Under the pieces are notes generated by a model, which saw only the letters and a list, made by a program, of their open reading frames with translations, had not been told where the DNA came from and did not search any database. DNA of 64,000 nt from Arctopsyche grandis (Eukaryota; Arthropoda; Insecta; Trichoptera; Hydropsychidae), in contig NC_135355.1 of the NCBI RefSeq assembly GCF_051622035.1, positions 558,001 through 622,000 on the forward strand. The letters run 5' to 3'. This document shows positions 51,101-61,235 of this stretch, one piece after another. Numbering within the stretch: position 1 is the stretch's first letter; each line of letters opens with the position of its first letter. The position numbers and the translations under genes were made by a program.

Positions 51101-54100
51101 TCATCTGCAAACAAATGTATTTTACACATCTTAATTACCTTAACAATATCGTTTATATATAATATAAATAATAAGGGTCCCAATTTGGACCCTTGCGGCA
51201 CTCCATGAGGTGTTACAAATTCAGAGGATAACACCTTATTAATTTTTACTATTTGCCTTCTATTATTTAAGTATGATTGAAGCCACTTTAATACTATACC
51301 ATTTATTCCTAACTTATATAATTTTTGTAATAAAATATTCCTATCTACTGTCTCGAACGCTCGCTTAAAATCTAGAAAAACTGCTCCAACAACCATGCTA
51401 GATTCATCCATCGTCTCCATCCAATCAGAAACCACCAATTGGATAGCGGTTTCTGTTGAATGTTTCACTCTAAATCCAGACTGTTCCACAACCAAACAAT
51501 CATTTATACTAATGAACTCTTTCAATTGAATCATAACGATTTCCTCCAGCATCTTCTCAACAATTGGTATCATATTGATGGGCCTCATTTCACTGGCTTT
51601 ATGTGTGCCAGTAACCTTTGGTACCAGTACAATAGTAGACACCTTCCATGCATCCGGGACGGATCCCACTTCTAACGATTCATTTATTAATTTCAGTAAC
51701 TGAGGTCCAACCATGTCCCAAGTGTTGATTAAAATATCTAGAGTCAATCCATCCATACTAGAAACTGATTTCATGCCCTTCAATACACCATTTAATCCCC
51801 CCATTTCCACTAATTTAAACCTTTAAAACTTATTTAAACCCAAATTAATATCATCATTCACACTATTATGCCTTGTTTGTATTGAATTAACTATATCATT
51901 CACACTATTGATGTAAAACTCATTCAATAAATGTATACATACATATATAAATTCTTTTAACCTACCAACGAAATAATAACGTTTATTAAAAAATATGCTA
52001 CCGTCGCGGTTTCGGAAACCGGAACACTTGTGATTTTACGATTTTTGGGCAATAAAAATATTGTCCCTTTAGGTGTGTGGTTTTTAACGATCGGGTCTTT
52101 TACATATGATTATTTTCTACGATTTGAGTTTAGTTTAGTGTGAGCTGTCGAGGTTTACGGATCGAAATCGTTGAAAATAAAAATACCATCCAAAATTGCA
52201 CTCAACTATCATTGGAGGAGAATATAAAAATCGCGGCTTTGGTAGACTCTGGACATTTATTGTGATCAATTTCTCAACAAATGGGACGTTCTGTATCTAC
52301 TGTGTCAATAATAATGAAAAATAAAAAGAATTCTGGAACTTCTGCTCGTAAAAAGGGGACAGGACCGAAAAGATGCACATCCGATAGACAAGATCGCCTG
52401 ATAACTCAATCATCTTTACGGACACGGTTCAAAACTGCTGTAGAGATAAGAAAAGAGATCTCAGATCAATTTTTAATTGAAATTAGTGATGTAACCTTAA
52501 GATAACGACTCAGAGAAGCTAGACCATTACTTACGAAGAAAATTATGAAAAACCGATTATAGTGGTCGAAATATCTCCGTGTTCCAGTTTCCGAAACCGC
52601 GACTGTATAAGTAATAAGTAATAATTCAAAATTAATTTTTCGTTTTAATTTTTTTTTGTTCTACTGTCAACGATACACGTAACGCGCTGAATCGAAAATA
52701 AAATATGTAAATAAAAGTTTCATGTTTTATTACAATTTTATAGTATATAAATTTAATTTTGTTTTCGTCACTTCCTCACCAAACAACGCTTAGTCTTGCG
52801 GGATAATAAATGTATTATGCGAAGACGAGACTTACATACATATGTTTTGATGTGAGTTTGTTCGGAAAATCCAATCTTAGGTTTCGATTAAGTGGTATAA
52901 ATATTTTCAACGAAAGAAATCGATCCAGTTCTCATATTTGCATAATTGAATTGAGACGGGCACCGATTAATAAGTTTGTTTTAAACGAATCTGTACATTG
53001 ATGCATGTATGTAACAGGCTCAGTCTCGTGACGACACACACGGCAGCTCGTTATATAAATTTATTAAAAGTTTTATGGAATACGCGATCTGCGCAAGGTG
53101 TGCGTTTGCGTTTGCGTTTGCGTTTGCGTTCACGTTTTAGACGGAGACTTTTCTTGGGGAGAACTTTTCCATTAATATTTCAGAGGGCAACGGTACAAGA
53201 TAAGGTTCTTTGTTTCGTTTGAGAAAGTTGGGAATATTCACAGTAGAAACAGTTTAAAATAGCACCCCGATGTGCCGTGCACCCGAAATATTACACCATT
53301 TTCCAAATTAATGGTTTCACTAAAGGGGGTAGGGGGTAGAAAGAGGGTAAGGGGCACATGCGTCACGACCACGGTCGTCTTATCACCGACAACTCTATGA
53401 GGACAAAGAGCTCTTTGGATAGCAAAACTGGATGCTTTTATTTTTATTCCTTCTTCTTCCTTTTTCTATAACCTTTGAAATATGAACGAAGAACGCGCGT
53501 CTTACGATTCGACTAAAAAATTATATTGCATGAATTCATTTATGCACATGTGTACGTGTTATTATGTACATATGTATTACGAAAATTGACCATATTCGCA
53601 AATTCCATTATTAACAAAATATTTTTTTTATTTTTTATCTTTAATTTAACCAGCAGCATGGACAGTGTGGTTACGAGTTCGATTCGCACTGGTTTCTGCT
53701 GGCCAGACCTTGGTTTGTGACCAGGTCGATCGTTTGCTATCAGAGTTTGCCAATTTTTCTGATTTTCATTGAAACGATTCCTGCAAAATTGGCTTTCCCT
53801 CTTCATTTCTCTCGCAAAATTTTGAGTTATTATGTTATATCTCAAGGTTCGCCGGGTTTCTCTCCATAGATGTCTCTGTTGATGATTGTTATATATGTAT
53901 ATAATAAAAAAATCGTATTGTTGTATAAATATTTGTTGATCGTATGGCCAGAGTGTCATATTGGGGTGACCTGTAAAGACACTGTGGTATAGTTGTATAT
54001 TAAAATAAATAATTAAATAAATAAATAAATATACGATACTTTGCTATATTTGACTCGAATTATGTAATAATTCAGTATATAATTTGGTGTGTTTCTCTTA

Positions 54101-56694
54101 ATCTATGTATAATATATAGTAAACTCGTCGTATTGGAGCGATCTGTAATGACGAGTATACATACATACGTAGATTGATTGATTGAATAAAATAAAAAATA
54201 AAAATGTATACCAGGACGGCTTAACGGTTAGTGCCAATGCGACTTCCTGGCCAGAAACGTTGTTCATTTGATACAAATATTATTAGTATCATACAAAGTA
54301 TAAAAATAAATATCAATCCATATCCACAGAGGCATCTATGGTCAAATTTGTAAATTTGCAGCATTTTAAACAATTCAACGAAATTCAGTAAATGCATATC
54401 AATTAACATCCACAGAGACATTTATGGTCAAATTTGTAAATTTGCATCATTTTATACAATTCAGCGAAATTCCATTTTGTTGAAAACTCGGGATTTTGTG
54501 AGGAAATCGGTTGTTGGAACCGTTTCAATGAAAATCAGATAAATTGGCAAACTCTGATAGGAAACGATCGATCTGGATTCACAAATCCAAGGTCTGGCCA
54601 GCAGAAACCAGTGGATTTGAACCCGTGACCACTATGCATGTTCCAAGCATTATATGCTAACTACTAGTCTATTCTGCTGGATATTTATATTATTAATATA
54701 CATATTACATGAACGTAAAGAATTTTTTAACTCATGCCAGATTTGCAGTTCAATAAAATAAGTTTCTTATTCAACTGAAAATAATACCATTGTTTTTCCA
54801 AAATGAACTTCAATTGAATCAATTCCACGCGTTTTATTGCTTTGAAAAATATAACACTCAAGTGCAAGATAGACAAAACACTTCCTTTAACATGTTCTGA
54901 TATGCTAAGCGGAAGTTATCGAACTTTTCAAAAAAACCGTTGGGCAGCGCGATAGGCTTACGTCAAGTTACGTTTTGTGACTTTTCCTGTACGAATTTTC
55001 TCTAACGGAACTATAGAAGTTTACACTTCAAAAGCTTGTTTATAATGTGTTGTTTAATGATGAATACCTACGTCTGCTGTAAAAATTTTCAAAATATCAA
55101 TAACAACTTAAATTATTTTCTCCTTTAGGGACCTTCTTTGTGATCGTATAATCAAAGCCAACGTAGTCGCAGTCACCAAGATGTGCTCAATGATAATGCC
55201 CGGTATGGTGGAGAGAAAAAAGGGTGTTGTCATCAACATATCATCACTCTTAGCAACCATGCCATCTCCTATGTACACGATATATGCAGCCACTAAAGTA
55301 AGTAACTACATATGTATGTACATACAAGTCCTGCATACATACATACATATGTATGTTCTACGAGTACTATTTTTACAATTTATCTTAAAAACGGATCTCA
55401 GATATTCGATGATTTTGTATGAAACTACGATTTTTGGATACAAGTATTTAAATGGTTCTCGACTTTGGGAAAGTGCATTTAGCACAAAATATGACCTAAA
55501 TTTTAATCAGTCCAAGTAAATAAGTCATACATACATACATACAGAGAAATGTTATAATAAAATAAGTGCCTTTATCAATAATACGCGGTACGTCTCCATA
55601 ACTACGCTACAACGCACGGAATATAATCAGGGTCATCACGTATTAACTACAGAAATTAAAGTTTTATTTTGATATAGATTTATTTACAATTTGAGTATAT
55701 GGTGGTGTTAAGCGTTGGTGACCAATCCGTTTCTTTCCTCAATTGGCGGATTATTTTTATCGACTTTTTTTGTATTTGTCTGTCCTTGGGAACTTTTAAA
55801 TTAACGTGTAATGTATAGTTTAAATAAAAATATGTATAATATAAAACGAACGATGTTTATATTAATTAAACTTTAATAATTGGTTATTAATATAATTGAG
55901 TATTCGGCGCCACCAAGACAAATGTTTTTACATTTATTTAAAAATATTTTTTACATTTCTCCAGTGCCACCCCTGAAATTTTATGTAGAATGCGAGCGAT
56001 CGCCATGATATTTTAAAAAACTGTCAAACTACGATGTAAGTTGAATAATGTGTTACTTAAATGATTAATTTACTTATAAAAATGTATCCCATGTTGTTTA
56101 TTGTGTGTTTTTGAATGCATCGTGCAATTTTTAACGATGCACTTGCCCATCTTGCGAGTAATATAAACAAACAGAGAAGTTTTTATCGGACATATTTATG
56201 TCGAGCACAATTATTTGGAAATGTCTGTGGACATTTTTCTATTATTATAACATTTCTCTGCATACATAGTTGTATTTGGAATGTTGAATGTTGTGAATTT
56301 TGACTCCATGTCACTAGAGTGTCCTTATTAAGTATGTACTTTGTTTTTATCCGTTTAGCTGTATGTGGACAAGTTCACGCAAGACTTGGCTTCGTCTTAC
56401 GGTAGCAAAGGCATAGTGGTCCAGAGTGTGAAACCGGGAGCTGTAGCCACGAAAATGTCGAAGATCCATCGAGCTACTTGGATGGCTCCATCACCTGATG
56501 TGTACGTGTCGTCTGCCTTGTCCACGTGTGGAAAAAGTGTCAGTACTACTGGTTACGGTCCTCACGATTTGTTATGGGGTTTCATAGCCACTTTGGAGTT
56601 TGTCAGCCCAACGGCAGCTTTATGGCTAGTCAACAAGACCACGGAAAACATTAGGAACAGGGCACTGAAGAAGATGAGTTCGTCAAAGTCGTAA
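35033..56694 (+). CDS. HSD17B12: very-long-chain 3-oxoacyl-CoA reductase / 17-beta-HSD type 12
   Basis: An NADPH-dependent short-chain dehydrogenase of the HSD17B12/spidey/LET-767 family. Known relatives sit in the ER membrane and perform the second step of fatty-acid elongation (3-ketoacyl-CoA to 3-hydroxyacyl-CoA); some reduce steroids. Exons: 35033-35183, 46562-46608, 46992-47067, 47165-47333, 55129-55297, 56359-56694. All joins are GT-AG and keep frame, giving 948 nt and 315 aa, the family's normal length. Visible features: N-terminal membrane segment about residues 9-35; cofactor motif TGSTDGVG 53-60; NNVG 130-133 (this branch has Val where most SDRs have Ala); Asn159; Ser187; Y200-A-A-T-K204. 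No canonical KKxx at the C-terminus (it ends KKMSSSKS). Introns 1 (11.4 kb) and 4 (7.8 kb) are swollen with transposons. No disabling change seen, so it is probably functional. Confidence 0.97.
35900..36077 (-). mobile_element. LINE 3' UTR fragment (family of 48905-49510)
   Basis: Shares tacaggtaaaaacc, ataaaattaacaataaa, gaaaatcagaaaagatagta and atatcaatgtccgtctga with 48905-49100. Only the untranslated 3' end is present. Confidence 0.75.
38006..38042. repeat. perfect 13-bp-arm hairpin
   Basis: tcactgacaataa (38006-38018) and its exact reverse complement (38030-38042) around an 11-nt loop, in intron 1 of the HSD gene. Too short for an animal pre-miRNA as seen. Confidence 0.8.
42082..42112. 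repeat. (AC)n microsatellite
   Basis: About 15 AC units in intron 1 of the HSD gene. Confidence 0.97.
42984..43519. mobile_element. solo LTR of a Ty3-like retrotransposon, ATAT target duplication
   Basis: The segment begins tgtaacgtacgccgcgg and ends ccctacgcaaca, the TG...CA ends of an LTR, and is bordered by ATAT on both sides (42980-42983, 43520-43523). Four-base ATAT duplications are typical of several insect Ty3/gypsy lineages. It contains a polyadenylation-like aataaa (about 43456-43461). A unit of about 141 bp is duplicated inside (about 43090-43230 and 43231-43378). No gag, pol or env coding sequence is next to it. Orientation is taken as plus from the poly(A) signal. Confidence 0.75.
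44320..44650. repeat. partial copy of the repeat at 30550-30680
   Basis: Shares ttcttccactatttttttcg, gatcttcac.aaaaaaatca and gtataattcttctat with 30565-30650, then cagaattcgtaaaccggaag with 11920. A degraded dispersed repeat. Confidence 0.7.
46562..46608 (+). CDS. HSD17B12: HSD17B12-like exon 2
   Basis: A 47-nt micro-exon coding LITGSTDGVGKAYARA, the NADPH-binding glycine motif; acceptor tttttgcag, donor gtgagt. Confidence 0.95.
46992..47067 (+). CDS. HSD17B12: HSD17B12-like exon 3
   Basis: Codes LANKGCDIILVSRTESKLSE... (second strand of the Rossmann fold with the Ser-Arg cofactor contact); donor gtgagt, phase 1. Confidence 0.95.
47165..47333 (+). CDS. HSD17B12: HSD17B12-like exon 4
   Basis: Codes the segment from ERDFHVKTMCIVADF to GVLVNNVGVSYPYPEYF; the NNVG and PEYF signatures separate HSD17B12 from other SDRs. 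Donor gtaagt, phase 2. Confidence 0.95.
47626..48335 (+). mobile_element. non-autonomous Helitron
   Basis: 5' end tcactattctgtgagtctgg, like tctcgctattttgtgggtct at 62675; 3' end with hairpin gcgatgatatttcatcg then CTAG (48332-48335) followed by T. Contains tcgaccgcgtgcggatcgaa, shared with the copies at 62675 and 63174. No coding capacity. An internal stretch of about 140 bp (47770-47920 versus 48050-48190) is partly duplicated. Confidence 0.8.
48905..49510 (-). mobile_element. LINE 3' fragment with RT C-terminal coding remnant
   Basis: The minus frame 49506-49246 reads SILEFYCIIWSPNKKLYINL then EKVHKKFCRFLYYKI, the region after the reverse transcriptase of jockey/R1-like LINEs (usually 'R..LEY...IWSP....I..IE.VQ..F.R'). 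The rest is 3' UTR shared with 35900-36077. 5' truncated. Confidence 0.75.
50225..51815 (-). mobile_element. 5'-truncated LINE retrotransposon (reverse transcriptase)
   Basis: The minus frame 51810-50950 (286 codons) is a non-LTR reverse transcriptase: VPDAWKVSTIVLVPK, RPINMIPIVEKMLE, AVFLDFKRAFETVD, HGVPQGSKLGPLLF and the catalytic FADD at about residue 234. The frame meets TAA at 50950-50952, then a frameshift at the A/T run 50863-50869 leads into 50863-50324 (179 codons), the C-terminal domain beginning ARKVGVLCRLRNIL. No endonuclease domain remains. With two lesions and a 5' truncation it is dead. Clade: jockey/CR1-like group, not resolved further. Confidence 0.9.
52001..52605 (+). mobile_element. 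Tc1-like transposon deletion derivative with TA duplication
   Basis: Inverted ends of about 28 bp: ccgtcgcggtttcggaaacc (52001) and, inverted, cagtcgcggtttcggaaact (52605), flanked by TA at 51999-52000 and 52606-52607. The 605-bp element keeps the transposase N-terminus only (52281-52505). Confidence 0.9.
52281..52505 (+). pseudogene. Tc1 transposase N-terminal DNA-binding fragment
   Basis: Starts MGRSVSTVSIIMKNKKNSGT, continues PKRCTSDRQDRLITQSS and KTAVEIRKEISDQFLIEISD, the paired-type helix-turn-helix region of Tc1 transposases that binds the element ends. A stop at 52503-52505 interrupts the frame; the DDE domain is absent. Confidence 0.85.
53102..53129. repeat. (GCGTTT)n tandem repeat
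   Basis: Between four and five copies of gcgttt in a stretch with higher GC, in intron 4 of the HSD gene. Confidence 0.9.
53650..54033 (+). mobile_element. tRNA-derived SINE-like element
   Basis: Head ggttacgagttcgattcgca (B-box like), body ttgccaatttttctgatttt and ccatagatgtctctgttgat, A/T-rich tail aaataaataaataaatat near 54013-54033. Same family as 33080-33525. Confidence 0.75.
54220..54690 (-). mobile_element. SINE-like element, inverted copy
   Basis: Contains ttggcaaactctgatagg, ccaaggtctggccagcagaa and ggatttgaacccgtgaccac, the reverse complement of the head and body of the copies at 33080 and 53650; the 54340-54440 part holds a short internal duplication (ccacagaggcatctatggtc / ccacagagacatttatggtc). 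Confidence 0.7.
55129..55297 (+). CDS. HSD17B12: HSD17B12-like exon 5 (catalytic)
   Basis: Contains the active site: KANVVAVTKM, VVINISSLL with the catalytic Ser, and YAATK with the catalytic Tyr and Lys. Ends in phase 0 before gtaagt. Confidence 0.95.
55298..56358 (+). other. HSD17B12-like intron 5
   Basis: A 1.06-kb intron between gtaagt and ccgtttag; it contains the dispersed repeat at 55848-56239 and tacatatgta motifs, and nothing else recognisable. Confidence 0.75.
55848..56239 (+). repeat. unclassified dispersed repeat, uninterrupted copy
   Basis: The intact counterpart of 32628-34556, lying in intron 5 of the HSD gene. It preserves the empty site of the Helitron inserted there (join at 56068/56069). 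Confidence 0.8.
56359..56694 (+). CDS. HSD17B12: HSD17B12-like exon 6 and stop
   Basis: Codes LYVDKFTQDLASSYGSKGIV... VKPGAVATKMSK, the substrate-side loop and C-terminal tail, ending at TAA 56692-56694. Confidence 0.95.
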   Translation: MYVDKFTQDLASSYGSKGIVVQSVKPGAVATKMSKIHRATWMAPSPDVYVSSALSTCGKSVSTTGYGPHDLLWGFIATLEFVSPTAALWLVNKTTENIRNRALKKMSSSKS

Positions 56695-56967
56695 TTCTTT
56701 TGAATGTACCAAAAATTCAGTTGTTAAACACGTGCACTACTGTTCTTTTTTTCATTTTGGTTGAATATGGTTTGATTGTTATGCAGTGAATTTCTCAGAG
56801 CCAAAACTCGATTCGACGATTTGTAAAAAAAAATCTTTTGGATTTTTGGGTTGTGAGAAGTTTCATTGTATTTGTTATGTTTTTGTTTTTCTATAATATA
56901 TTTTGTTGTCCTATTAGAGGAGTCTTAAGTATGTGAGCCGTTTATTTCAACCAACAGGCCTGGTTTA

Positions 56968-57206
56968 GGGCGAAATCACACAGGGAAGAACGGCACGTCG
57001 TGTGCTTGGCTCCCCGCTGTGGGTGGTCTCCTACATTTCTTCAAATATGGGATCCATCGTTATCGATCACTGTCAAGCAAGGATACAATTTTACCGAAAA
57101 CACTCCAGGCGGTGATTTTGGGACGGTGCGTGCTGGGAGTGCCATGAATCTGTGCAAGGAATTAAAAAAGACCATGCGCCACGTTCATCGCTGTGTGTTT
57201 TCACCC
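56968..57206. mobile_element. PIF/Harbinger MITE with TTA target duplication
   Basis: The ends gggcgaaatcacacag (56968) and, inverted, gggtgaaaacacacag (57206) are 16-bp inverted repeats with two mismatches, flanked by TTA at 56965-56967 and 57207-57209. A 3-bp TWA duplication and GGG ends fit PIF/Harbinger. The 239-bp interior is GC-rich. It lies 270 bp beyond the HSD stop, so it may sit in the 3' UTR. Confidence 0.8.
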
Positions 57207-57209
57207 TTA

Positions 57210-58634
57210 TACATGTATGTACATATATACATATACGTATATATTACATATCAAAAAATATATATTCGATTATATCTGACTTGTATGTAATACAAGTATG
57301 TAATACATAGAGGGTATTCTTGAAAATTTAACTCAAACATATGACTGAGATGTTCAAAGTTATACATACATTTTGTTTGAAGAAAGAAAGTTATTTAAAG
57401 AAGAAAAGCCTAATGACATATTTCCGAAATCCAAAGGAGGAATAATTAATTTATCTAATTGAGATTGAGAATTTTTCTACATATTATATAAAAATGCTAT
57501 GTGAAGTGTTTTGTGTAATTTGAATGTTTCATATACATACAAATGTATATAAAAAAAGTAGATTGACGGAAATTGTAAACTAAAACGACGTTTTTGAAAT
57601 GGAAAAAAAGTATTTAATTTGATCAATATTGATATGTTGACAACCCAACGCTCTGAAATGTGTCAATTAGTTCTCCACCACTCTGTATTACATACATTTA
57701 TGTAATATACAGATATATGTACATATGTATGTACAGACACATATTTTAAACAAATGTACATATATATAAATTTTGTCCACTACGTCCGGATAGTGGTCAA
57801 ATAAAGGTAAGTATTAAGGTTTTACATACATACATATATTGTTGAGTTAATTTATTTGTCTTAAATCAAATATAATAAAATATTTTTTGTTGAATATTTA
57901 TTTTATTACAGGCTATTACTTTTTTTTTGTAGTTGAAACATTATCATCATTACTTTTTATCGGAATACGATTGTGACAATATTATAACTTTTTACCGTTT
58001 AATGAAAAAATGTAAAGATTAATATTATGCGATGTGTCATCTTCCCATCGACGAATTGTATTGAATTAAATATGTATGTATAATATGTAAGCACATTCCA
58101 CGAAAAATACATCCATAGAAATATTTCACTTGTAAATTTATTGTTTTTGAAATGATATCATTTTGTGAAAAAGTTTATCTTTTGAGGAATTCAATGCTTT
58201 ATACTGTTAATTTTCCTTAATCTTAGTGATGATTGATTTTAAATTAATTATAATTTAGAAAATAATTAGATTTAATACGGGAGAATTCGAGCTACGTCTC
58301 TTCTCTTTCAACGGTGAACGTTACCAAAACAAAATAATTATAATTGTATCATATATGTAATACTAATTAAGATTTTTTTTTAAATAATTTGTGTCGAATC
58401 GATAATAAATATATATTATATTAAATAGAATTAAATAATATTTTATTTGTTGCTTTATGTTGTATGGCAGTTTAGAAATAAAAATTGTTTTCCAAATACT
58501 TGTATTTTATTTTCTAATTTGAAACTTTGAATGTCGTAAATGTGAAATTGATTTAAATGCAGTACTTTTCGTTAATCAGTGAAGAAATGATCCTTGACGA
58601 GAGACGCGTCAGATAATACATATGTATGTTAGAT
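57210..58634. other. convergent intergenic region
   Basis: AT-rich spacer between the convergent HSD and CRAL-TRIO genes. Candidate poly(A) signals are AATAAA at 58404-58409 (+, for HSD; an earlier one is near 57800) and TTTATT at 58442-58447 (AATAAA on the minus strand, for the CRAL-TRIO gene), so the two 3' ends could nearly meet. This is inference. Confidence 0.4.
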
Positions 58635-59938
58635 CTAATCAATATCTAAGCTACGAAAGCTACCCTCTGGTCCCATAAACTCGTTGGCGTATTTAGACGC
58701 CGATGGACGCTTGGATTCGTCTGTTTTTAATGTGCCCAAAAACTTAAACGTATCTTTTATCTCCTGGGTATGCATCAGTTTTATCCAAGGGCCTGTAAGA
58801 TATAGCAAATGAAATAATGACCAATCACATATGAAATTGCAAGGAAGTACATAGTATACATATGTACATATGTAGTAAATTTGTGCTTTCAGGCACCTGT
58901 TATCTCGGCGTAAGATTTCCCTGTCCCTTTTAAATCTTTTGGGAGATATTTAGGGGATATTTTCGTGTGGAGGTCTTCAATGTTGTCGAAAACTTGCATC
59001 CTATCGGCGATTTTCTTTTTGAGAAGTTTTCTCAGCAGATTGACTACGCCGTTCGCAAAGCTTGGAGCGTTTACTATGTATATTCCTTTTACTTTTGTTG
59101 GGTAGCATTTCTAAAGCAAAATACACATGTACATATGTACATACATATGTAAGTGAGTATGGACAATTTTTGGTTCTACTTGTGATCAACACGAAAAATA
59201 TTCGTCATACCTGTAAGATGAAAGCAACTTTCTTGAGAAACATGGGATTAACTTTCAGGATGTGTCCGAGTTTTATATCAGTGCAGTCCCATATCATATT
59301 TTCACCGGCACAGATATCGTAATGAAATCTCAAGTCGCACATAATCATCATTAGTTTAATGATAGCCATCATGTCAAATTTGTCCGGATGTATGTCTTTC
59401 AATCTACGTGTGTGTTATAAAAGTCAACGTATTAAAAAACAATCGCATACATGTGTACAATACATCTGTAATGAAGGTACAGTAAAGTGCGTACTTAACA
59501 ATGGACAGTCTTTCCAAGTTGTCCATCATGACTGGCATGACTGTGAAGTGGATCATGCTGCTACACGTCTCGATTTCTTCACCAGTGATATTTTCATCGT
59601 AAAAGTATTCTCTGGCTAATGATCTTACGGTGAAGAAGTTCTCAATTTTAGTCTTAGACTTTTCTATACTGCCATTGGCGGCGATTACGTATCTCCAATA
59701 TAATAAATAACCTGAAATTGAACATTACATCATTTAAATGTTTTTATCTTCCCGAATAAAATTTATTAAAAGAAAAATAATTACTCAGTTCAACTTTCGG
59801 AAAATGCGGTTGAGTTTTAAACCATGATTTCAACACTTCAATACTGTCGTCAATCGTTTTTTGGGACAAATTGAATAAATCTTGGATAGGAATTTGATGT
59901 TTGTAATTCTCACATTCAAGTAGTTCCGTAATAGACAT
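58635..59938 (-). CDS. CRAL-TRIO domain protein (alpha-tocopherol-transfer/retinaldehyde-binding-like), copy 1
   Basis: CRAL-TRIO (Sec14-like) proteins carry small hydrophobic ligands such as retinoids, tocopherol or phosphoinositides in the cytosol; the insect family is large and ligands are mostly unknown. Minus-strand exons: 59938-59785, 59711-59495, 59403-59211, 59110-58897, 58792-58635. All joins keep frame and give 936 nt, 311 aa, the usual length. The start is the Met of MSITELLECENYKHQ. Residues 1-95 are the helical CRAL-TRIO-N region. The lipid-binding domain follows: DICAGENMIWDCTDIKLGHI (after exon 3 start), FLKKVAFILQKCYPTKVKGI, YIVNAPSFANGVVNLL, KKKIADRMQVF, LPKDLKG. The C-terminus GPEGSFRSLDID matches the GSFRKL(x)ID tail of the family. 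The donor of exon 4 (gtgcct) is weak but the join EIT-GPW is convincing. Tandem neighbour: 61236-62286. Confidence 0.95.
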
Positions 59939-61235
59939 CTTGAAAAATATACATTTTTCAATAAACACACTTACATATTTAATATATAATACATACTTGA
60001 GAAGAATATTAATTTGTTTTTTAAATAAACAAACTTTATTTTTGCACTCCGGAAAACTTATGCTTCTTTCGATGTCTTCGACTTGAATGCGTCTACGTTA
60101 TCGAAATATATAGTTTTTAGACCATGCAAAATGATGGACGGCAAAAAATATGTTTCAGGGAAAAGCAATCAATGTGAGGATAAATTACAGACATTATATA
60201 TGTACATAAATATTAAAAAAAGGATTCATTTATTATGGTTTTTATTTTGAAATTTGAACCATTGCAATGCCAAAGTTTTTTTGGGAATTAATCCTTTTTT
60301 TCCTTAGCAATGTATGTATGTGTGCATTCTATAATACTTACTTTCGGAGTAAATTTAGCTCTACTGCATGTCATAATTTTTTATTAAAAGAAATTGTTTG
60401 TCATGTTATAGTAGGTACCATATAATTTTGTAGTGCGAAAAAATGTGATTATCTTACGAATAATATTTACTTTTTTTGAGTATATAGATTTTTTGTATTA
60501 AATAAAAAATACAATTTAATATGAAATATACTTTGGACAGCGTGAAAAAAATATACGAAATACCCAAATATACATATATAAATCTTGGATCACTAGTAAT
60601 TTTCGATATTTTGATTCCCACAAACTATAATCTGTACATGGATTTAGTTGGTCGCTAGAGCGATCGGTGATTGTGGTTTTTGCAGTAGTTAAAATGGTTT
60701 CAATACGATGTATTCGATATTCGAATTCCATCGAAGAGTTGGTTCACTTCATCTGAGGACTATATGGTCAAGTACATAGTCATGTATAAGAAATTTCTTC
60801 AGATTTCAAGACTCCTGACTATCCTTATGAAGGGCTAAAATTCTTACATTTAGTATAGATATACAGGTATCATGCTGAAAGGGATTAGTTTGATTGTTTA
60901 AAAGTGTCTTGCTGGACGACAAAGGCGCAAGATGAGAAGAAAATTGTGTATATCTACGTACATTGAACTCATCTCAAGTTTTATTGAAATTTGTGTATTA
61001 CCAATTATCCCCCATCACGGTTCTGTTGAAAATTATGGTTTCTCGGAACTTACAATATGAGTACAATATGAATTGCCAATAATTTATCCAAGGGATCAAA
61101 ACATTTTTGTAATACACATACATACATATGTATTTATGTATCTCCATTATATTTATTTCCTTCACATGTTACATTAAAATATTAAGTGAGCACGCATAAT
61201 TACATAAATACCATCAAAGTTAAAACATCGACATT
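59939..61235. other. spacer between the two CRAL-TRIO genes
   Basis: About 1.3 kb of AT-rich DNA upstream of copy 1 and downstream of copy 2. It should hold the promoter of copy 1; no TATA box or other site is clear. A 71-codon minus frame at 60516-60731 has no domain. Confidence 0.5.

Larger units (their letters stand above)
47334..55128 (+). other. HSD17B12-like intron 4 (7.8 kb)
   Basis: Flanked by gtaagt and ctcctttag. It contains a Helitron (47626-48335), LINE fragments (48905-49510 and 50225-51815), a Tc1 MITE (52001-52605), a GCGTTT tandem repeat (53102-53129) and two SINE-like copies (53650-54690). 48460-48660 has short overlapping frames without a domain. Nothing suggests a nested gene. 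Confidence 0.75.
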
